64,000 nt of DNA from Ramichloridium luteum (taxonomy: Eukaryota > Ascomycota > Dothideomycetes > Mycosphaerellales > Dissoconiaceae): positions 869,018-933,017 of the forward strand of contig MTSC01000001.1 in NCBI GenBank assembly GCA_002368545.1. Reading direction: 5' to 3'. The notes below the pieces were generated by a model that saw only the letters and a list, made by a program, of their open reading frames with translations, searched no databases and had not been told where the DNA came from. This document shows positions 33,801-44,419 of this stretch, piece by piece; position 1 is the stretch's first letter; each line of letters starts with the position of its first letter. The translations under genes were made by a program, and so were the position numbers.

Positions 33801-34922
33801 ATGAAGGGCTCCATCTCACGAACCGCCTGCAAGATGAATCTCACTCGTATTTCGGGACACATGTCGTCACGGCGAACCTTCTCCGTATGCTCGCGATGCC
33901 TTCTTCACACCAATACCACCTATGGCGCGACCCCCGACATGCGCCCATCATTCGCGGGCCCACCACCTGATGCGCCGCCGCCATCAGTATCATATCCACT
34001 TGATCGCATCTCCAGGAAGCGCGAACAAGCCTCATTGCTGAAAGAGGGACAAAATTCGAAGGTTAATCCCGCCAAACCCACCTCAGCATTGTCGAAGCGC
34101 TTCTGGCGCAACGTCTCGGTGAAAGAGGATGAACATGGCGCTCTGCAGGTGTTGCTCGACGCACGGCCTGTGCGGACAGCATCAAAGCAACCTCTTACCC
34201 TCCCCAAATCCAAACGCGCTCTGGCCACCGCCATTGCAGTGGAATGGGACTCTCTCGTCTCAGCGCAACAGGCGCTCAAAGGACATTACATTCCCATGAC
34301 CTCGATGGTCTCCCGGGCTCTGGACATCGAGCGCGCCGACGCCGAAGGCTCTACTGCCATCCGCGAGCAGATCGCGAAGATGGTCATGCGATACCTTTCT
34401 ACGGATACGCTACTCTGCTGGGCACCGGAGTACAATATCCACGACCCTTCGGAAGCCCAAAGGAACGGTGGCCGAAACCTGCGCCGGCGACAAGAGGAGG
34501 CTGCGGCGCCTATCATTGCTTTCTTGACGACGCACGTCTTCCCCGGAGTCGAGCTGGTGCCCATCCTTGGCGAGGACAGCATCATTCCGATCTCGCAGCC
34601 CCAATTGACGCAGGATGTCATTCGAGGCTGGACAATGGGTCTGCCTGCATACGAGCTTGCGGCGCTGGAGCGCGGTGTTCTGGCGACGAAGAGCCTGTTG
34701 ATCGCGGCGCGACTACTTGTGGGATGGAGCGCTCACTGGAGCGATCTTCGCAAGCAGGGCGATGCGACAGCGAAGTTCTTCGGCATTGAGGAGGCGGCCG
34801 AAGCGGCGACGTTGGAAGTGTTGCACCAGACGCAGCAGTGGGGCGAGGTCGAGGATACGCATGATGTGGAGAAGGAGGATCTACGAAGGCAGTTGGGAAG
34901 CATGCTTCTGATGGTTAGCTGA
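33801..34922 (+). CDS. ATP12: Mitochondrial F1-ATPase assembly chaperone Atp12
   Basis: Single exon, 373 residues from MKGSISRTACKMNLTRIS, a basic, Ser/Arg-rich N-terminus fitting a mitochondrial presequence; the frame extends further upstream only without ATG. The ATP12 domain spans about residues 95-365: SALSKRFWRNVSVKEDEHG, LLDARPVRTASKQPLTLPKS, ALATAIAVEWDSL, HYIPMTSMVSRALD, and DTLLCWAPEYN. The later part has RGWTMGLPAYELAALERGVL and KSLLIAARLLVGWS. Atp12 binds the free alpha subunit of F1 in the matrix and protects it until alpha/beta assembly. Length and motif order match the family. An internal Met at 33834 (MNLTRIS) is an alternative start that would still give a presequence. Confidence 0.93.
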   Translation: MKGSISRTACKMNLTRISGHMSSRRTFSVCSRCLLHTNTTYGATPDMRPSFAGPPPDAPPPSVSYPLDRISRKREQASLLKEGQNSKVNPAKPTSALSKRFWRNVSVKEDEHGALQVLLDARPVRTASKQPLTLPKSKRALATAIAVEWDSLVSAQQALKGHYIPMTSMVSRALDIERADAEGSTAIREQIAKMVMRYLSTDTLLCWAPEYNIHDPSEAQRNGGRNLRRRQEEAAAPIIAFLTTHVFPGVELVPILGEDSIIPISQPQLTQDVIRGWTMGLPAYELAALERGVLATKSLLIAARLLVGWSAHWSDLRKQGDATAKFFGIEEAAEAATLEVLHQTQQWGEVEDTHDVEKEDLRRQLGSMLLMVS

Positions 34923-35983
34923 ACATCGCCAGGGATAGTCTCACATTGTGGCGGATGAGGTGCGCTACTATGTGATCGTTCTTTATGCTTTCTCGCTTGC
35001 CACCAACTCAACTGGATGCTTGATACCGCGGGATGTACATCGGCTGGTGGTTCGAGTCATAGGGTTTCTGAATTGGAAGCCGCCTTCTACACATGGGATC
35101 TTCACAGCGAGGATCTATACTTGTACTATAGTGAGGGAAATAGATATCATGCGAAATGGCCCGAGTGTGTTCGACATGATTTTGCGCTTCGATGTTCAGA
35201 GCGGTGGTTTGCGACAACGGGAAACACCGCCTTTGCCAAGTGTCAAAGTACCTGGCCCAAGAGCCGAGCCTCACGGTCTCGCCACGCTGCAATTGTGTCC
35301 CGCTATGCGTCGCTGGCACGTCGGAACTGCGTTGCCGTGGTTGCGTAGATAACCCTCGACGGCAGAAGACGGGGCGCGTAGTATATCTTGGCGATCGGCC
35401 AATGTGACGTCGGCTTGGGTGGCTCGCCTCAGGTCGGAATCGACGCGGTCCGAGCCGATCTCTCAGCCAGCCTTGCGCAGTGAAGCGAAGTAGCAGCAGC
35501 ATGGGTGCAGGTGATGGTCTGACGTGAGGCTGAGACAAGAGACGGGAATCTGTAATCTTGACCGCCAAGGCACCTTTGGTGTGTTGGCATGCAGGAGAGG
35601 ACAAATAATCGCAATAAGTTACTCGACCGCTGACCAATCTCACCCGCGTCCATTTCTAAAGTAGCGAATGCTTCTCACTCTCTTTCATCGTGCCTCAATT
35701 GTCCCTGCGTCATTTCCCCCGCACGGCGGTTCTGGACTTTTGGGCTACGGATCGCCATTGCGATTGCTCCACGGATAAGAAACAAGCCGCCGGCGCTTCA
35801 GCTCACAATACTCCGCCTCCGAACACCGCTCAAGCACTTGCGCGGCCGCCAAGTGCGCGTTCCTGTTCTACCGCGTCGGTTGCCTTCCAACACGGTTGCG
35901 GTTTCCCAGGCCTGGTCGCAAAGCTCGTCGCCCAACGCTCGCTCACCACCACCGCCGTCGTCACCGCCGCCGCCGACTTCGCA
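34923..35983. other. Intergenic region, 1.1 kb
   Basis: No gene recognised. The frame of the next gene is open for about 294 bases upstream of its chosen start, but this part is low-complexity and its translation has no family resemblance. The rest is the 3' flank of ATP12 and promoter sequence. Confidence 0.5.
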
Positions 35984-37492
35984 ATGGGCAAGACCGCCTA
36001 CACAAAAATCACCCCATTGCCCAGCAACATCCCGCGCCAGCTGGCGCTTGAGCTGCTGCACAGCCATGAGGAGGTCATTCGCCTGAACCCGCTCGTGACG
36101 GGCGTGCGGGCGGTCGAGGCGCCGCGCGACGCCGCCACGGACGAGTACTACAGCCAGTGGTACGAGATCTCCCAGATCATTACCTGGGGCCTGGGGCTGA
36201 AGTCCAAGTACTCCTTCCGCGGCGTCTTCCACGACCAGCCATGGGGCCTGCAGACGCATGTGTATGCGCCCATGGGCGTGGACATGCGGAACAAATACCG
36301 CATAGGTGGGAATCAGCCCGGTGAGCCGCGCGAGGCTCGCGAGTTGGGTGTGGACACGCCGCTTGATGGGCTGTATCTGCGCGAGGACGTCGAGATCTCT
36401 TGCAATGTGGCCATGATCTCGTTTGTCAAGAAGGAAGCGAAGGAGGCGACGGGAATTATGATTAACCGACTCACCCGGAAGGCAGAACTGCTGGACGAGG
36501 GCAAGCTCCATGCCATGTTCGAAGACGGAAAGCTCAAGACATCGCGACCAACGAACAGCTTCGGTGGACCGGGTGGAATTGGCAGCCCGGGCTCGATGAG
36601 TCCCCCTGGTAGTCCTGGTCTGATGTTTTCCCCCGATGGACGGCTCGGTGGAGGCGGAGCAAGCCCGGCATTGTCACATGCCAGCTTCGGCGGGGGCAGT
36701 AGTGCGTCAGTAGATGCACGAGGATATGGGAAATACCACGATGTCGCGCGGCGAAGTGGATACGGCAACGGACAAACTCAACCACTAGGCCAGTCCGGAC
36801 AGCCGGGCATGCCAATGATCAATGAGCTTCCCGGTTCCACCGATTTTAAGTCGCAAAACGCCTTCCGATCCGAATTGCCGGGCGACGTGAGCTTCGGTGC
36901 TCACCCACCTACCGGTCCCTCCGATGGTGCTAACCACCAAGGACAACGACAAAGCGGCTATGTCGCCTACCCTGGACAAGCCATTGGTACACAAGACTCC
37001 AACCGGCTCAGTGCTGCCACCAACACGACCGACAGCTGGTCGCAACCCCGGAGCTCAATTGCTTCGAGCGTTGTCCCTGACCCTTCCGGCACCTCCTCAG
37101 CCTCCTCCGACCCTGCGGCATTGCAGCAACGCTTCGGACAGATGGCCATAACTCCCGAGCCGCTTCACCCACACCCATCGCCGGGTCCCAAAAACCCCAA
37201 ACGCAACTCCTACGCACAGCCGCCTACGGTGCAGCCATCCTCACCGACACCCCGGGAACACCGCCGGCAATCGACTTCTTCATCGACGAACTGGAGTCTT
37301 CCGTTGCGGTCTCCGGTACAGACGCAGCCGCCGCCTGGGTTCGGACCCGGATCACCTGGACCGCCGCAGCAACAGTCGGAGAAGAAGATGCCGATAACAG
37401 GTACCGCCTCGGTCAAGTGCCCCGTGTGTGGCTTATTCGAGGGAGATGAGGCGGCGGTGAGCCATCATGTCAGCCGAACGCACTTCGCGTAA
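35984..37492 (+). CDS. DUF7053-type protein with C-terminal zinc finger
   Basis: Single exon, 502 residues from MGKTAYTKITPLPSNIPRQL, where family homology begins. The conserved N-terminal domain (about 1-180) contains LALELLHSHEEVIRLNPLVT, YYSQWYEISQIITW, PWGLQTHVYAPMGVDMRNKY, and LYLREDVEISCNVAMISFVK; I recognise it as the fungal DUF7053 type, a strand-rich domain of unknown function. Residues 180-470 are Gly/Pro/Ser-rich and disordered. The last 25 residues form a single zinc-finger-like unit, CPVCGLFEGDEAAVSHHVSRTH (C-x2-C-x12-H-x4-H), which hints at protein or nucleic acid binding. The combination of a conserved domain plus one terminal finger suggests an adaptor, but this is inference. 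No membrane or signal segment. Confidence 0.8.
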   Translation: MGKTAYTKITPLPSNIPRQLALELLHSHEEVIRLNPLVTGVRAVEAPRDAATDEYYSQWYEISQIITWGLGLKSKYSFRGVFHDQPWGLQTHVYAPMGVDMRNKYRIGGNQPGEPREARELGVDTPLDGLYLREDVEISCNVAMISFVKKEAKEATGIMINRLTRKAELLDEGKLHAMFEDGKLKTSRPTNSFGGPGGIGSPGSMSPPGSPGLMFSPDGRLGGGGASPALSHASFGGGSSASVDARGYGKYHDVARRSGYGNGQTQPLGQSGQPGMPMINELPGSTDFKSQNAFRSELPGDVSFGAHPPTGPSDGANHQGQRQSGYVAYPGQAIGTQDSNRLSAATNTTDSWSQPRSSIASSVVPDPSGTSSASSDPAALQQRFGQMAITPEPLHPHPSPGPKNPKRNSYAQPPTVQPSSPTPREHRRQSTSSSTNWSLPLRSPVQTQPPPGFGPGSPGPPQQQSEKKMPITGTASVKCPVCGLFEGDEAAVSHHVSRTHFA

Positions 37493-38068
37493 TGTGGGGT
37501 GGATTGGTATAATGTCAGAGGAAGGATCTGACCCGGAAGATAAGATTGGCGATGTAAACGACGGGAACGAAAGCAAATTTCAAAAATTGTGCTTATGACA
37601 AGTGATGCAGAGGGTCGGCGGTGGGATTGGTTTATCGATGATTTGCTGTGCTGGGCGGAACGGCTTCCAGCTCTTATCATTTTTCTTTGTTGATATCTTA
37701 TACCCATTCTTGGTGTTGAATATTGCTGCGCGACAGTCACGAGATGAAAGCGTCATGGTCAGCTGAAGTTTGAAGATGAGCAGCGGAGTATTATTGCCTG
37801 AAAACATGTCACTTCTTTGTTCATACGTTCATTAAGGTGATGATTCAATGTCCAGCAACCATTGATGCAGCCGACTTCGGGGTCTGACGGGGAAGCACAG
37901 GCCCGCTAAGAATGGAAATTCTGGCAGCGCATCCAATGGCACTTCGGTCCGACATACCTCGACACATTCCATCATTCGCATTAGAGATCGCGATTGCAAT
38001 AGTACTTTGAACATGTCCAGACGACCGTGAATACCCTACCTTGCGCTTACCTCGCTACACTGTCCGCG
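37493..38068. other. Intergenic spacer, 0.6 kb
   Basis: No gene recognised between the DUF7053 gene and the SAM carrier, both on the plus strand. Confidence 0.5.
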
Positions 38069-39032
38069 ATGGACGCCGCCGCACCCGTTCTCTCCCTGCG
38101 GGACTCGCCCTACTTCCGCTCACTGGTTGTAAGTCCCCCATCACGCGACCACTATAATAAGTCCTCGTCAAACCGCAAGATTCTGACCAGACATCTTACA
38201 GGCAGGTGCCGTCGCCGGAACGACCGTCGACACCCTCCTCTTCCCTCTCGACACAATCAAGACCCGTTTACAAGCCAAAGGCGGCTTCTGGGCCGCGGGC
38301 GGATTTCAAGGCATCTACCGGGGCATCGGCTCCGCCTTCGTCGGCAGCGCGCCGGGCGCCGCGCTATTCTTTGTCGTCTACGATGCCGCCAAAGCGAGTC
38401 TGAAACCTTTCGAGACCGCCGGTTCCACGGACGGGACTACCGTCTCGGGCACTCGCGCCGCCGCCGCCCAAATGCTCGCGGCCAGCCTCGGCGAGATCGC
38501 CGCATGCGCCGTCCGCGTGCCGACGGAAGTCATCAAGCAGCGTGCGCAGGCGGGCCAGCATGCGGGATCGCGCGCAGCGCTGGCGCATATCGTCGCGCAG
38601 CGGAGGACGCATGGCGCGGCGCATGTCCTCAGGGAGTTGTACCGTGGCTGGGGCATCACGGTGTTCCGCGAGATTCCGTTCACGGTGATTCAGTTCCCGC
38701 TGTGGGAGGCGATGAAGCGGTGGTCGCTGGCGCAGCGGCCGGCGGAGAACCGACCGACGCGCGTCACGGCAGCGGAGAGCGCGGTGTTTGGGTCCTTGTC
38801 GGGTGCGGTGGCGGCGGGGTTGACGACGCCGTTGGATGTCCTGAAGACGAGGATGATGCTGGCGACGACGAGGACGGGGGTGGTGTCCCTAGCAGTGAAG
38901 ATCGCGAGGGAGGAGGGTGCAAAAGCGTTCTTCCGCGGTGTTGGGCCGAGGACGATGTGGATTTCGATCGGTGGTGCCGTGTTCTTGGGGAGTTATCAGT
39001 GGACGAGCAATATGCTGGGCGGAAGCACTTGA
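38069..39032 (+). CDS. SAM5: Mitochondrial S-adenosylmethionine carrier
   Basis: Two exons, join(38069..38128, 38202..39032), 296 residues; the 73-nt intron (GTAAGT...TTACAG) joins SPYFRSLV to AGAVAGTTVDTLLFPLDT. The three mitochondrial-carrier signatures are PLDTIKTR, PTEVIKQR and PLDVLKTR, each in its own repeat. FQGIYRGIGSAFVGSAPGAA and LYRGWGITVFREIPFTVIQF match the Sam5/Pet8 (SLC25A26) group. The protein sits in the inner membrane and imports S-adenosylmethionine in exchange for S-adenosylhomocysteine, supplying matrix methylation and cofactor synthesis. The second repeat is Ala/Gly-rich and GC-rich at the DNA level. Ortholog assignment rests on the motif set, which is characteristic. 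Confidence 0.92.
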
Positions 39033-40055
39033 ACGACGTCGTACCGGCATCAACCACAACGACAACGACTACGACACAGCATCCTCACCGAGCCTGAAAG
39101 TATTTCCTCCCCTAGGTGGCTTGGACTTCGAGCTCTGGTGACAGTCAGCTGGCGGTCAGCTCCGGTGGACTTGGCAAAGATATGCTTGCCTACGATTATA
39201 CTGGCCCACTGATATCTGCCCTCGCCTGTGTCGGAGGAATTGACATATCCACGAGGCCCGAAAAGGCTTTCGCAACGTTATTCTACTTTCCCGGAAACCA
39301 CATTCAGCGCTAGAGAAGATTCCAAAGCAAATTCAGAACAAGAAATGTACAGGTACTCTATCTGGTCTGACGGACACACAAGCAGCACGTCAGTCGCAGG
39401 TCTTGGGTTGACAGACCATTACAATATCAATTGCATAGATACACTGACCCAATAAGTCTAATCATCCCACGACCCTTGAGTCTATCATTTTGTTGACTTC
39501 AGTGCGGATTGCAGAATCATAGTGATCGCGCTGAAGGCCGACACACGCTTTCTCTTCGTTTCCCGAATTCGGCATCATTACAAGCTTTCGCGCTCTACCC
39601 GGATCTCGGCATATGAGCAGACAACGAGACAACTTACTAGCTTGCATGGCGCTGCCACTGGACAGCAACGGAAACGCCGCCTTCGCATCACGTACTGTGC
39701 CATCTTAACACTCGCCTTCGCATTACGTACTGTACCATCTTAACACTCGCCTTCAACAGCGCTCCTGGTGAATTACTGGTCAGGTCTGTGTAGTCCAGAC
39801 TATCACGCGCATAGTTCGTGCACCGCACGCGTTTCATGCAAGGCACCAATGCCAATGTGACGCGAGGTGGTGGGGCGACAGACGCGTTGTGCCTTCCAGA
39901 TTGAGAATCTCGGAGTCGCAGGTTTTCACTTCAGGAGGATGGAGGCTTCTACAAGAACAAACATTTGATCTCTCATTTGATCTCTCATTTGACGCATCAC
40001 GGTCATTCGCCAACTATCCTCGTCTATCGAACTCAATCAGACCAACACAGCCAAC
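39033..40055. other. Intergenic region, 1.0 kb, with a short tandem duplication
   Basis: No gene recognised. It contains the 35-bp tandem duplication listed separately and a triple ATTTGATCTCTC-like repeat near 39965-39990 just upstream of the next gene. Confidence 0.5.
39678..39754. repeat. 35-bp tandem duplication
   Basis: Two adjacent 35-bp copies (39678-39712 and 39713-39747), differing at two C/T or G/A positions, start CGCCTTCGCAT; a third partial copy begins at 39748. Confidence 0.85.
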
Positions 40056-41900
40056 ATGGGCCAGAGCAGAGTCTGCTCGCTCTTTCATGCCCAGTGCAAA
40101 CACTCCTCGCCAACACCTATCACTTTCTTGGATCTGCCGCAAAACATCCGAGACAAGATCTACCAAGATGCTGGGATCATTCATGACGCAGTCCTTGTGA
40201 TTGGAACAGATGAGGAGCTGGAGCTTCCCGTAGCCTACGAGTGCAATGGTCGCCATGTCTTTGCAACCGAAGAAATGTTGGCTCCGATGTGGGAGGAAAA
40301 GCTCTACAACTTTTTCGACTTGCGAGCAGTCAGCCGCGAATTCGATGCCGACCTGACGCGATACCTAATCGCCAAGAACTACATCTTCCTCGTGTACTAT
40401 GACTTATCTGGCCCCGCTCTGGACACGTTCCTGCAATACAGCGATGGCGAAATTTGTTCAATGGAGCGCCTCTCAATTCTCCTGCACAGAGACTATAGAG
40501 TTGACCGTCACGAACGCTCCGTGCCACAGCCTGACACTCCAGAGTTCGACGGCCTGAGTAGGTGGTATGCATCGTCGGATCTGCAAGTTCGCAGTTCGGA
40601 CGGCGACAAGGACCAGCTGACTGTGTCGAAATACCAACAAGACGATCGCCGTTTCGTTGACTACTGGAAGCGATTCGTAGATCGTCTGCGACGGTGCAAA
40701 GATTTGTCGGGCCTACACCTGCGAATTGCCTTCGACGCCTTTGACTTTGTGCTGATCGAAAGGCTTCTCACGATCATGGAAGGACTGAAGTTCGGTCAGA
40801 TAACGATACGGCTCGAGCAAGAGTTTGACTCGTCCTTCGCTTCTCGCTTGAAACAAGCCATTTCATCCATCACAGTTGCGGGAGTTCCTACTTCTCAACC
40901 ATTTCGCTTCATGGATCTGCCTTCTGAGATACGCTCACGCATCCTCGAGCTTGCAGGTCTTGAGGTCCCTCGGCGTAAAGCGAGATGGCAACCTTGCAGC
41001 ATCATCGAGGGACGGCGCGTGCCGACGGGTTGGATGTTCCAAAACAAGAGTACCGAAGATCAATGGTGTCAGCGGCGTGAGTTTTGTTGCCGAACGGCTC
41101 AAATTATCCCTCATTGCGGATGCTGGAGCGAGCCATCACAGCTATTTTTAATCTGCCGGCAGCTGTGGCGAGAAGCAACTCACGTCTTCTTCTCCACAAA
41201 TCGACTCATCCTATGCTGCGAATTCGATCACAAAGATTGCAGTCATCAGCAGGTACCTTGGTTCGAAGCGGCCGATTCCCTAGGTCGCTCTCTCTCCACC
41301 GAGGCACTATCTGCCATTAGAGAGCTTGATTTGATCCTTGCTCACCCGTCGGACAGCAAGTCAAAAACTCTTTCGACACCGGAGAACGAATGGAAAGGAA
41401 GTCTGTTGCGTTTAGATAGTAACGCAAAGAACTTGTCAGTGAGGATCTACCTGGAGGTTCGCGTCGACGAGGGCAAGGGAGGCTGGTCGATCTCAAGCGA
41501 AATATTGCGAACTCATCAGACGTTGGTGCGATTGCTCTCCAAGTGCAGAAACTTGCACTCGATGAGCGTGTTCCTCTTTTACTACCAGATGCCAATGCTC
41601 CCAGGGTGGCTGGAGCACTTGCGCTTGTGGAGTATCCCAGAGAAACACATGCGCGGCCATTTGCAGAAGATCAATCAAGCCATCGGCTCGACAGACACGC
41701 ACTTCTCACCAGGAGATATCGAGTACAACAAAGACTCTCTCTATTGGTTCTGTCATTATGGGCCCACCAAACCAAAGCAGTCGTCCCTGGAGTACTTCGA
41801 CACGCTGTTTGGAGGGGGTGGGAGCGATGATATCGGAAGCAACGATGATGACAGCGATGATGATGGCTTTGATGACGATTGCATGGATGAGGATGACTGA
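40056..41900 (+). CDS. Protein with two F-box-like motifs and acidic tail
   Basis: Single exon, 614 residues. Two F-box-like (2EXR-type) segments are visible: FLDLPQNIRDKIYQDAG at about 24-40 and FRFMDLPSEIRSRILELAGL at about 282-301. Each is followed by the usual long strand/helix region in which such proteins test whether relatives were seen in the family (LFLICRQLWREATHVFFSTN in the second unit). The arrangement looks like a duplication of a whole 250-residue unit, with the first copy diverged. The C-terminal 30 residues are Asp/Ser-rich (DDDSDDDGFDDD), resembling a nuclear or charge-interaction tail. F-box-like proteins of this type are numerous in dothideomycetes and are mostly uncharacterised; canonical ones recruit substrates to SCF ubiquitin ligases. 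Whether these motifs bind Skp1 is unknown. A RIP-damaged relative lies at 47060. Confidence 0.75.
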   Translation: MGQSRVCSLFHAQCKHSSPTPITFLDLPQNIRDKIYQDAGIIHDAVLVIGTDEELELPVAYECNGRHVFATEEMLAPMWEEKLYNFFDLRAVSREFDADLTRYLIAKNYIFLVYYDLSGPALDTFLQYSDGEICSMERLSILLHRDYRVDRHERSVPQPDTPEFDGLSRWYASSDLQVRSSDGDKDQLTVSKYQQDDRRFVDYWKRFVDRLRRCKDLSGLHLRIAFDAFDFVLIERLLTIMEGLKFGQITIRLEQEFDSSFASRLKQAISSITVAGVPTSQPFRFMDLPSEIRSRILELAGLEVPRRKARWQPCSIIEGRRVPTGWMFQNKSTEDQWCQRREFCCRTAQIIPHCGCWSEPSQLFLICRQLWREATHVFFSTNRLILCCEFDHKDCSHQQVPWFEAADSLGRSLSTEALSAIRELDLILAHPSDSKSKTLSTPENEWKGSLLRLDSNAKNLSVRIYLEVRVDEGKGGWSISSEILRTHQTLVRLLSKCRNLHSMSVFLFYYQMPMLPGWLEHLRLWSIPEKHMRGHLQKINQAIGSTDTHFSPGDIEYNKDSLYWFCHYGPTKPKQSSLEYFDTLFGGGGSDDIGSNDDDSDDDGFDDDCMDEDD

Positions 41901-42353
41901 AAACGATGAGGATGAAATGGATCAATGTTGCTCTTACTTACTTCGTTGTTTCAGATCGGTCGCCACGTCTTCTTGGAAGGACAAAATCACATGCAACAGT
42001 ACGACAAAGGTATGTAATGATTCATGTTGGCCCATATGTTACATTTGAAGTTCCCAAATGGCGAAGTATCTTCTGCACGTGCAGCGTGAACCTTATCTCT
42101 TGGCGCATGACCATCAAGCTCCGAGTCGCGCTTGTCCCTGCATCACAGTCTTATCGGCAGGACGTCCGATTCCGAGGCAACTGCGTTAGCCTCTTTGAAA
42201 TCGGTGACATCTGAAATTATGGCGGCCGGGGCGATGATGTAGAAAAGCATCCCTGCCTCGATCCTCGCACGCGCCAGCGCGGAGTTTCCGTTTCGGCAAC
42301 TCTTCAGACGCGCACCGGGCCGAAGTCTCACAATCCCTGAACGCGCGCACAAG
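41901..42353. other. Intergenic spacer
   Basis: 453 bases between two plus-strand genes; no gene recognised. Confidence 0.5.
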
Positions 42354-43601
42354 ATGTCGCGATCCGAGATAGAGGGCTTCCGGCCGCTCTCCTCCGCTGT
42401 GTCGCTCTATCAGCCCAAGACGCTCGATATCCTACGCGAACACAAATCGCATGCGCCGTCGTTGATCGTGGTTTGTAGTTGGGTAAGTTCGTCGCGCGAC
42501 TAATGTGTTCCACCATTCCATTGCAAAGAGAACGTCGGCTAACACGTTCCTCAGATGGGCGCGCTGCCAAAATATATTGCCAAATATACCGCCGGCTATC
42601 AAGCACAGTACCCAGCCGCCGCAATCCTACTCATCCGGTGCGCCGCCGTCGAGTTCTTCCAATCCGACGCCTCCGCCCGCCGGAAACTCGCGCCCGCCTG
42701 CGAGATCATCCGCAGTCATGCATCCCTACCCGCCGGCACCGCCGCCTCCTCCTGGTCGACTTTCTCCGGCGACGCGCTTGCCGCCTCAACAGCCCTCCGG
42801 CCTCGAATCCTCCTACACGCGTTCTCCAACGGGGGCGCGACGATGGCCGTGCACCTCGCGACAGCTCTACGTCTGACGCCAGGTTTCCGATCCAAGCAGG
42901 CTTCCATCAGCGCGGCGACGGGGAAAAGCAGCAGCTCTACCGCAAGCCTGAGGTCTTCCGACTCCCATCGCGGCCCACCGCCACCGCCACTACCCTTCAC
43001 CGCGCTGATCCTCGATTGCTGTCCCGGCGCGCCGTCGATTCCGCAGGCCACGCTCGCGTTCAGTCTCTCGCTCCCGCGCCTCCTGCGGCCTTTTGGCCGC
43101 TCGTTCATCGGCTTCCTGCTCACACTGTATAGCTGGGCGATGCGGTTGCTGCGACGCGAAGATGCCCTGACGTCACTGCGGCGGAAGCTGAACGATCCTG
43201 CCGTGCTCGGCCCCTCTTCCCTCTCCGCGGCAGCGCCGTATGACGGACTCCCGCGCATGTACCTCTACTCCCGTGAAGATAAGCTCGTCGGATGGCGGGA
43301 CGTGGCCGCGCACGCGGAGGCAGCGCGGGCGGCGGTGGTGGGGAAGGGGAGCGATGAGGCGGCGGTAGAGGCCGCAGCAGCGGTCGTGCGCGAGGAGGTC
43401 TTCGATTCGGCGCCGCATTGCGCGTTGATGGTCACGGAGCGCGAGCGGTACTGGCGCTTGGTGCGGGAGTTTGTGGAGAGTGGGAGGCGGGATGCTGGGG
43501 CGACAGATACGGAGTTTGATACCGATGGGGACTTCACGGCCGGGGAGGAGACGGATGAGGAGGGCGGGAGGGGGGAGAATGTGGTGGTGGCGACGGCATG
43601 A
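42354..43601 (+). CDS. TMEM53/PaxU-type alpha/beta hydrolase (DUF829)
   Basis: Two exons, join(42354..42482, 42555..43601), 391 residues; the 72-nt intron (GTAAGT...CCTCAG) joins VVCSW to MGALPKYIAKYTAGYQAQYP, the classic DUF829 start of strand and helix. Further motifs are RILLHAFSNGGATMAVHLA (the nucleophile-elbow position, here SNGG), LILDCCPGAPSIPQATLAFS, LPRMYLYSREDKLVGWRDVA, and the HCALMVTERERYWRLVREFV end. The fold is an alpha/beta hydrolase; human TMEM53 lies in the nuclear envelope, and PaxU sits in the indole-diterpene paxilline cluster. No such cluster surrounds this gene, so the broader TMEM53 label fits best. The C-terminal 45 residues are acidic. The exon-1 start MSRSEIEGFRPLSSAVSLYQ is typical for the family. 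Confidence 0.87.
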
Positions 43602-43728
43602 TGAGCGAGGTTGTAATGGGAGTCTTGTTCAAGAGGACTGATATATGTTGGGGGCTCCTCGGTAATGAATGATGAAGAAGATATGAGTACGAATATATAT
43701 AGAAAATGCAAATGACAGATACAGTGTC

Positions 43729-44009
43729 AGCTCAAAAGTCTGAATACGGGCTGGTTCCCCACACTTGCACGCGTCACCACACAAATTTGGCTGCACAACA
43801 ATGCCTTCTCAAAGACGCGTCTCATTATGCGAAATTGGACACAATCGTCGTCGCAATACTGAATATCCAGACGTCACAATCAGAGCTTCAAAATGAGCCG
43901 CTTATCGCATTTTTTAGACCTCATTTGATTGAGTTATAAGGCCTCAAAATAATGGCAATTATGGTGGAATAAGCAGGTGTGTAGGGGCCCGTATTCAGAC
44001 TTTTGGGCT
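43729..44009. mobile_element. 281-bp inverted-repeat element (MITE-like)
   Basis: The left end AGCTCAAAAGTCTGAATACG (43729) and the reverse complement of the right end (44009 inward) match over 23 bp with one mismatch, and similarity continues weakly for about 10 more bases. The interior has no coding potential. The size and terminal inverted repeats fit a non-autonomous DNA element, but no target-site duplication is visible and the transposase family is unknown. It sits at the edge of the TA-rich block. Confidence 0.7.
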
Positions 44010-44419
44010 AGTACTGTAGTTACAGGACAACTTAGCCTGCTGGGCCTTCTGTGGCCGAAAACGGCAGCAGACGCACCCCGTTTCGGCGACAAAGGTCTCG
44101 TGCATAACTTGCATAACCTCGCGTCGACTTGCCTCGCGGCACTGCCCGACATCCTGCGTAGCGCGTCGCGCGCGAATGGCCATGACCTCTTCAGCAAGCA
44201 ACTTGTCGCCGTAATCTGCGCCGCACTTTGCGCCGCATTCTTTTAACATTGCCGTAGCTTAAAGCGACATAAATATTATGACTATCGCCATGCCTTAAAC
44301 TTATCATCTCGTTACATTCAATCTATTTAAGCTGCTATAAGGAAAGGCATCGCTTATATTAAGAAAGATTTGGCTAACTTGATTAAGCGCTATAAAAAAC
44401 ATAAGCGCTATAAACAACC
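44010..44419. other. Boundary segment into the TA-rich block
   Basis: The first 240 bases are GC-rich (44010-44250) and the composition then drops abruptly to TA-rich. No gene recognised in the GC-rich piece. Confidence 0.5.

Noticed and set aside
38764..39057. Pro/Ser-rich minus-strand frame opposite the SAM carrier
   Set aside because: Low-complexity shadow of the GC-rich carrier exon.
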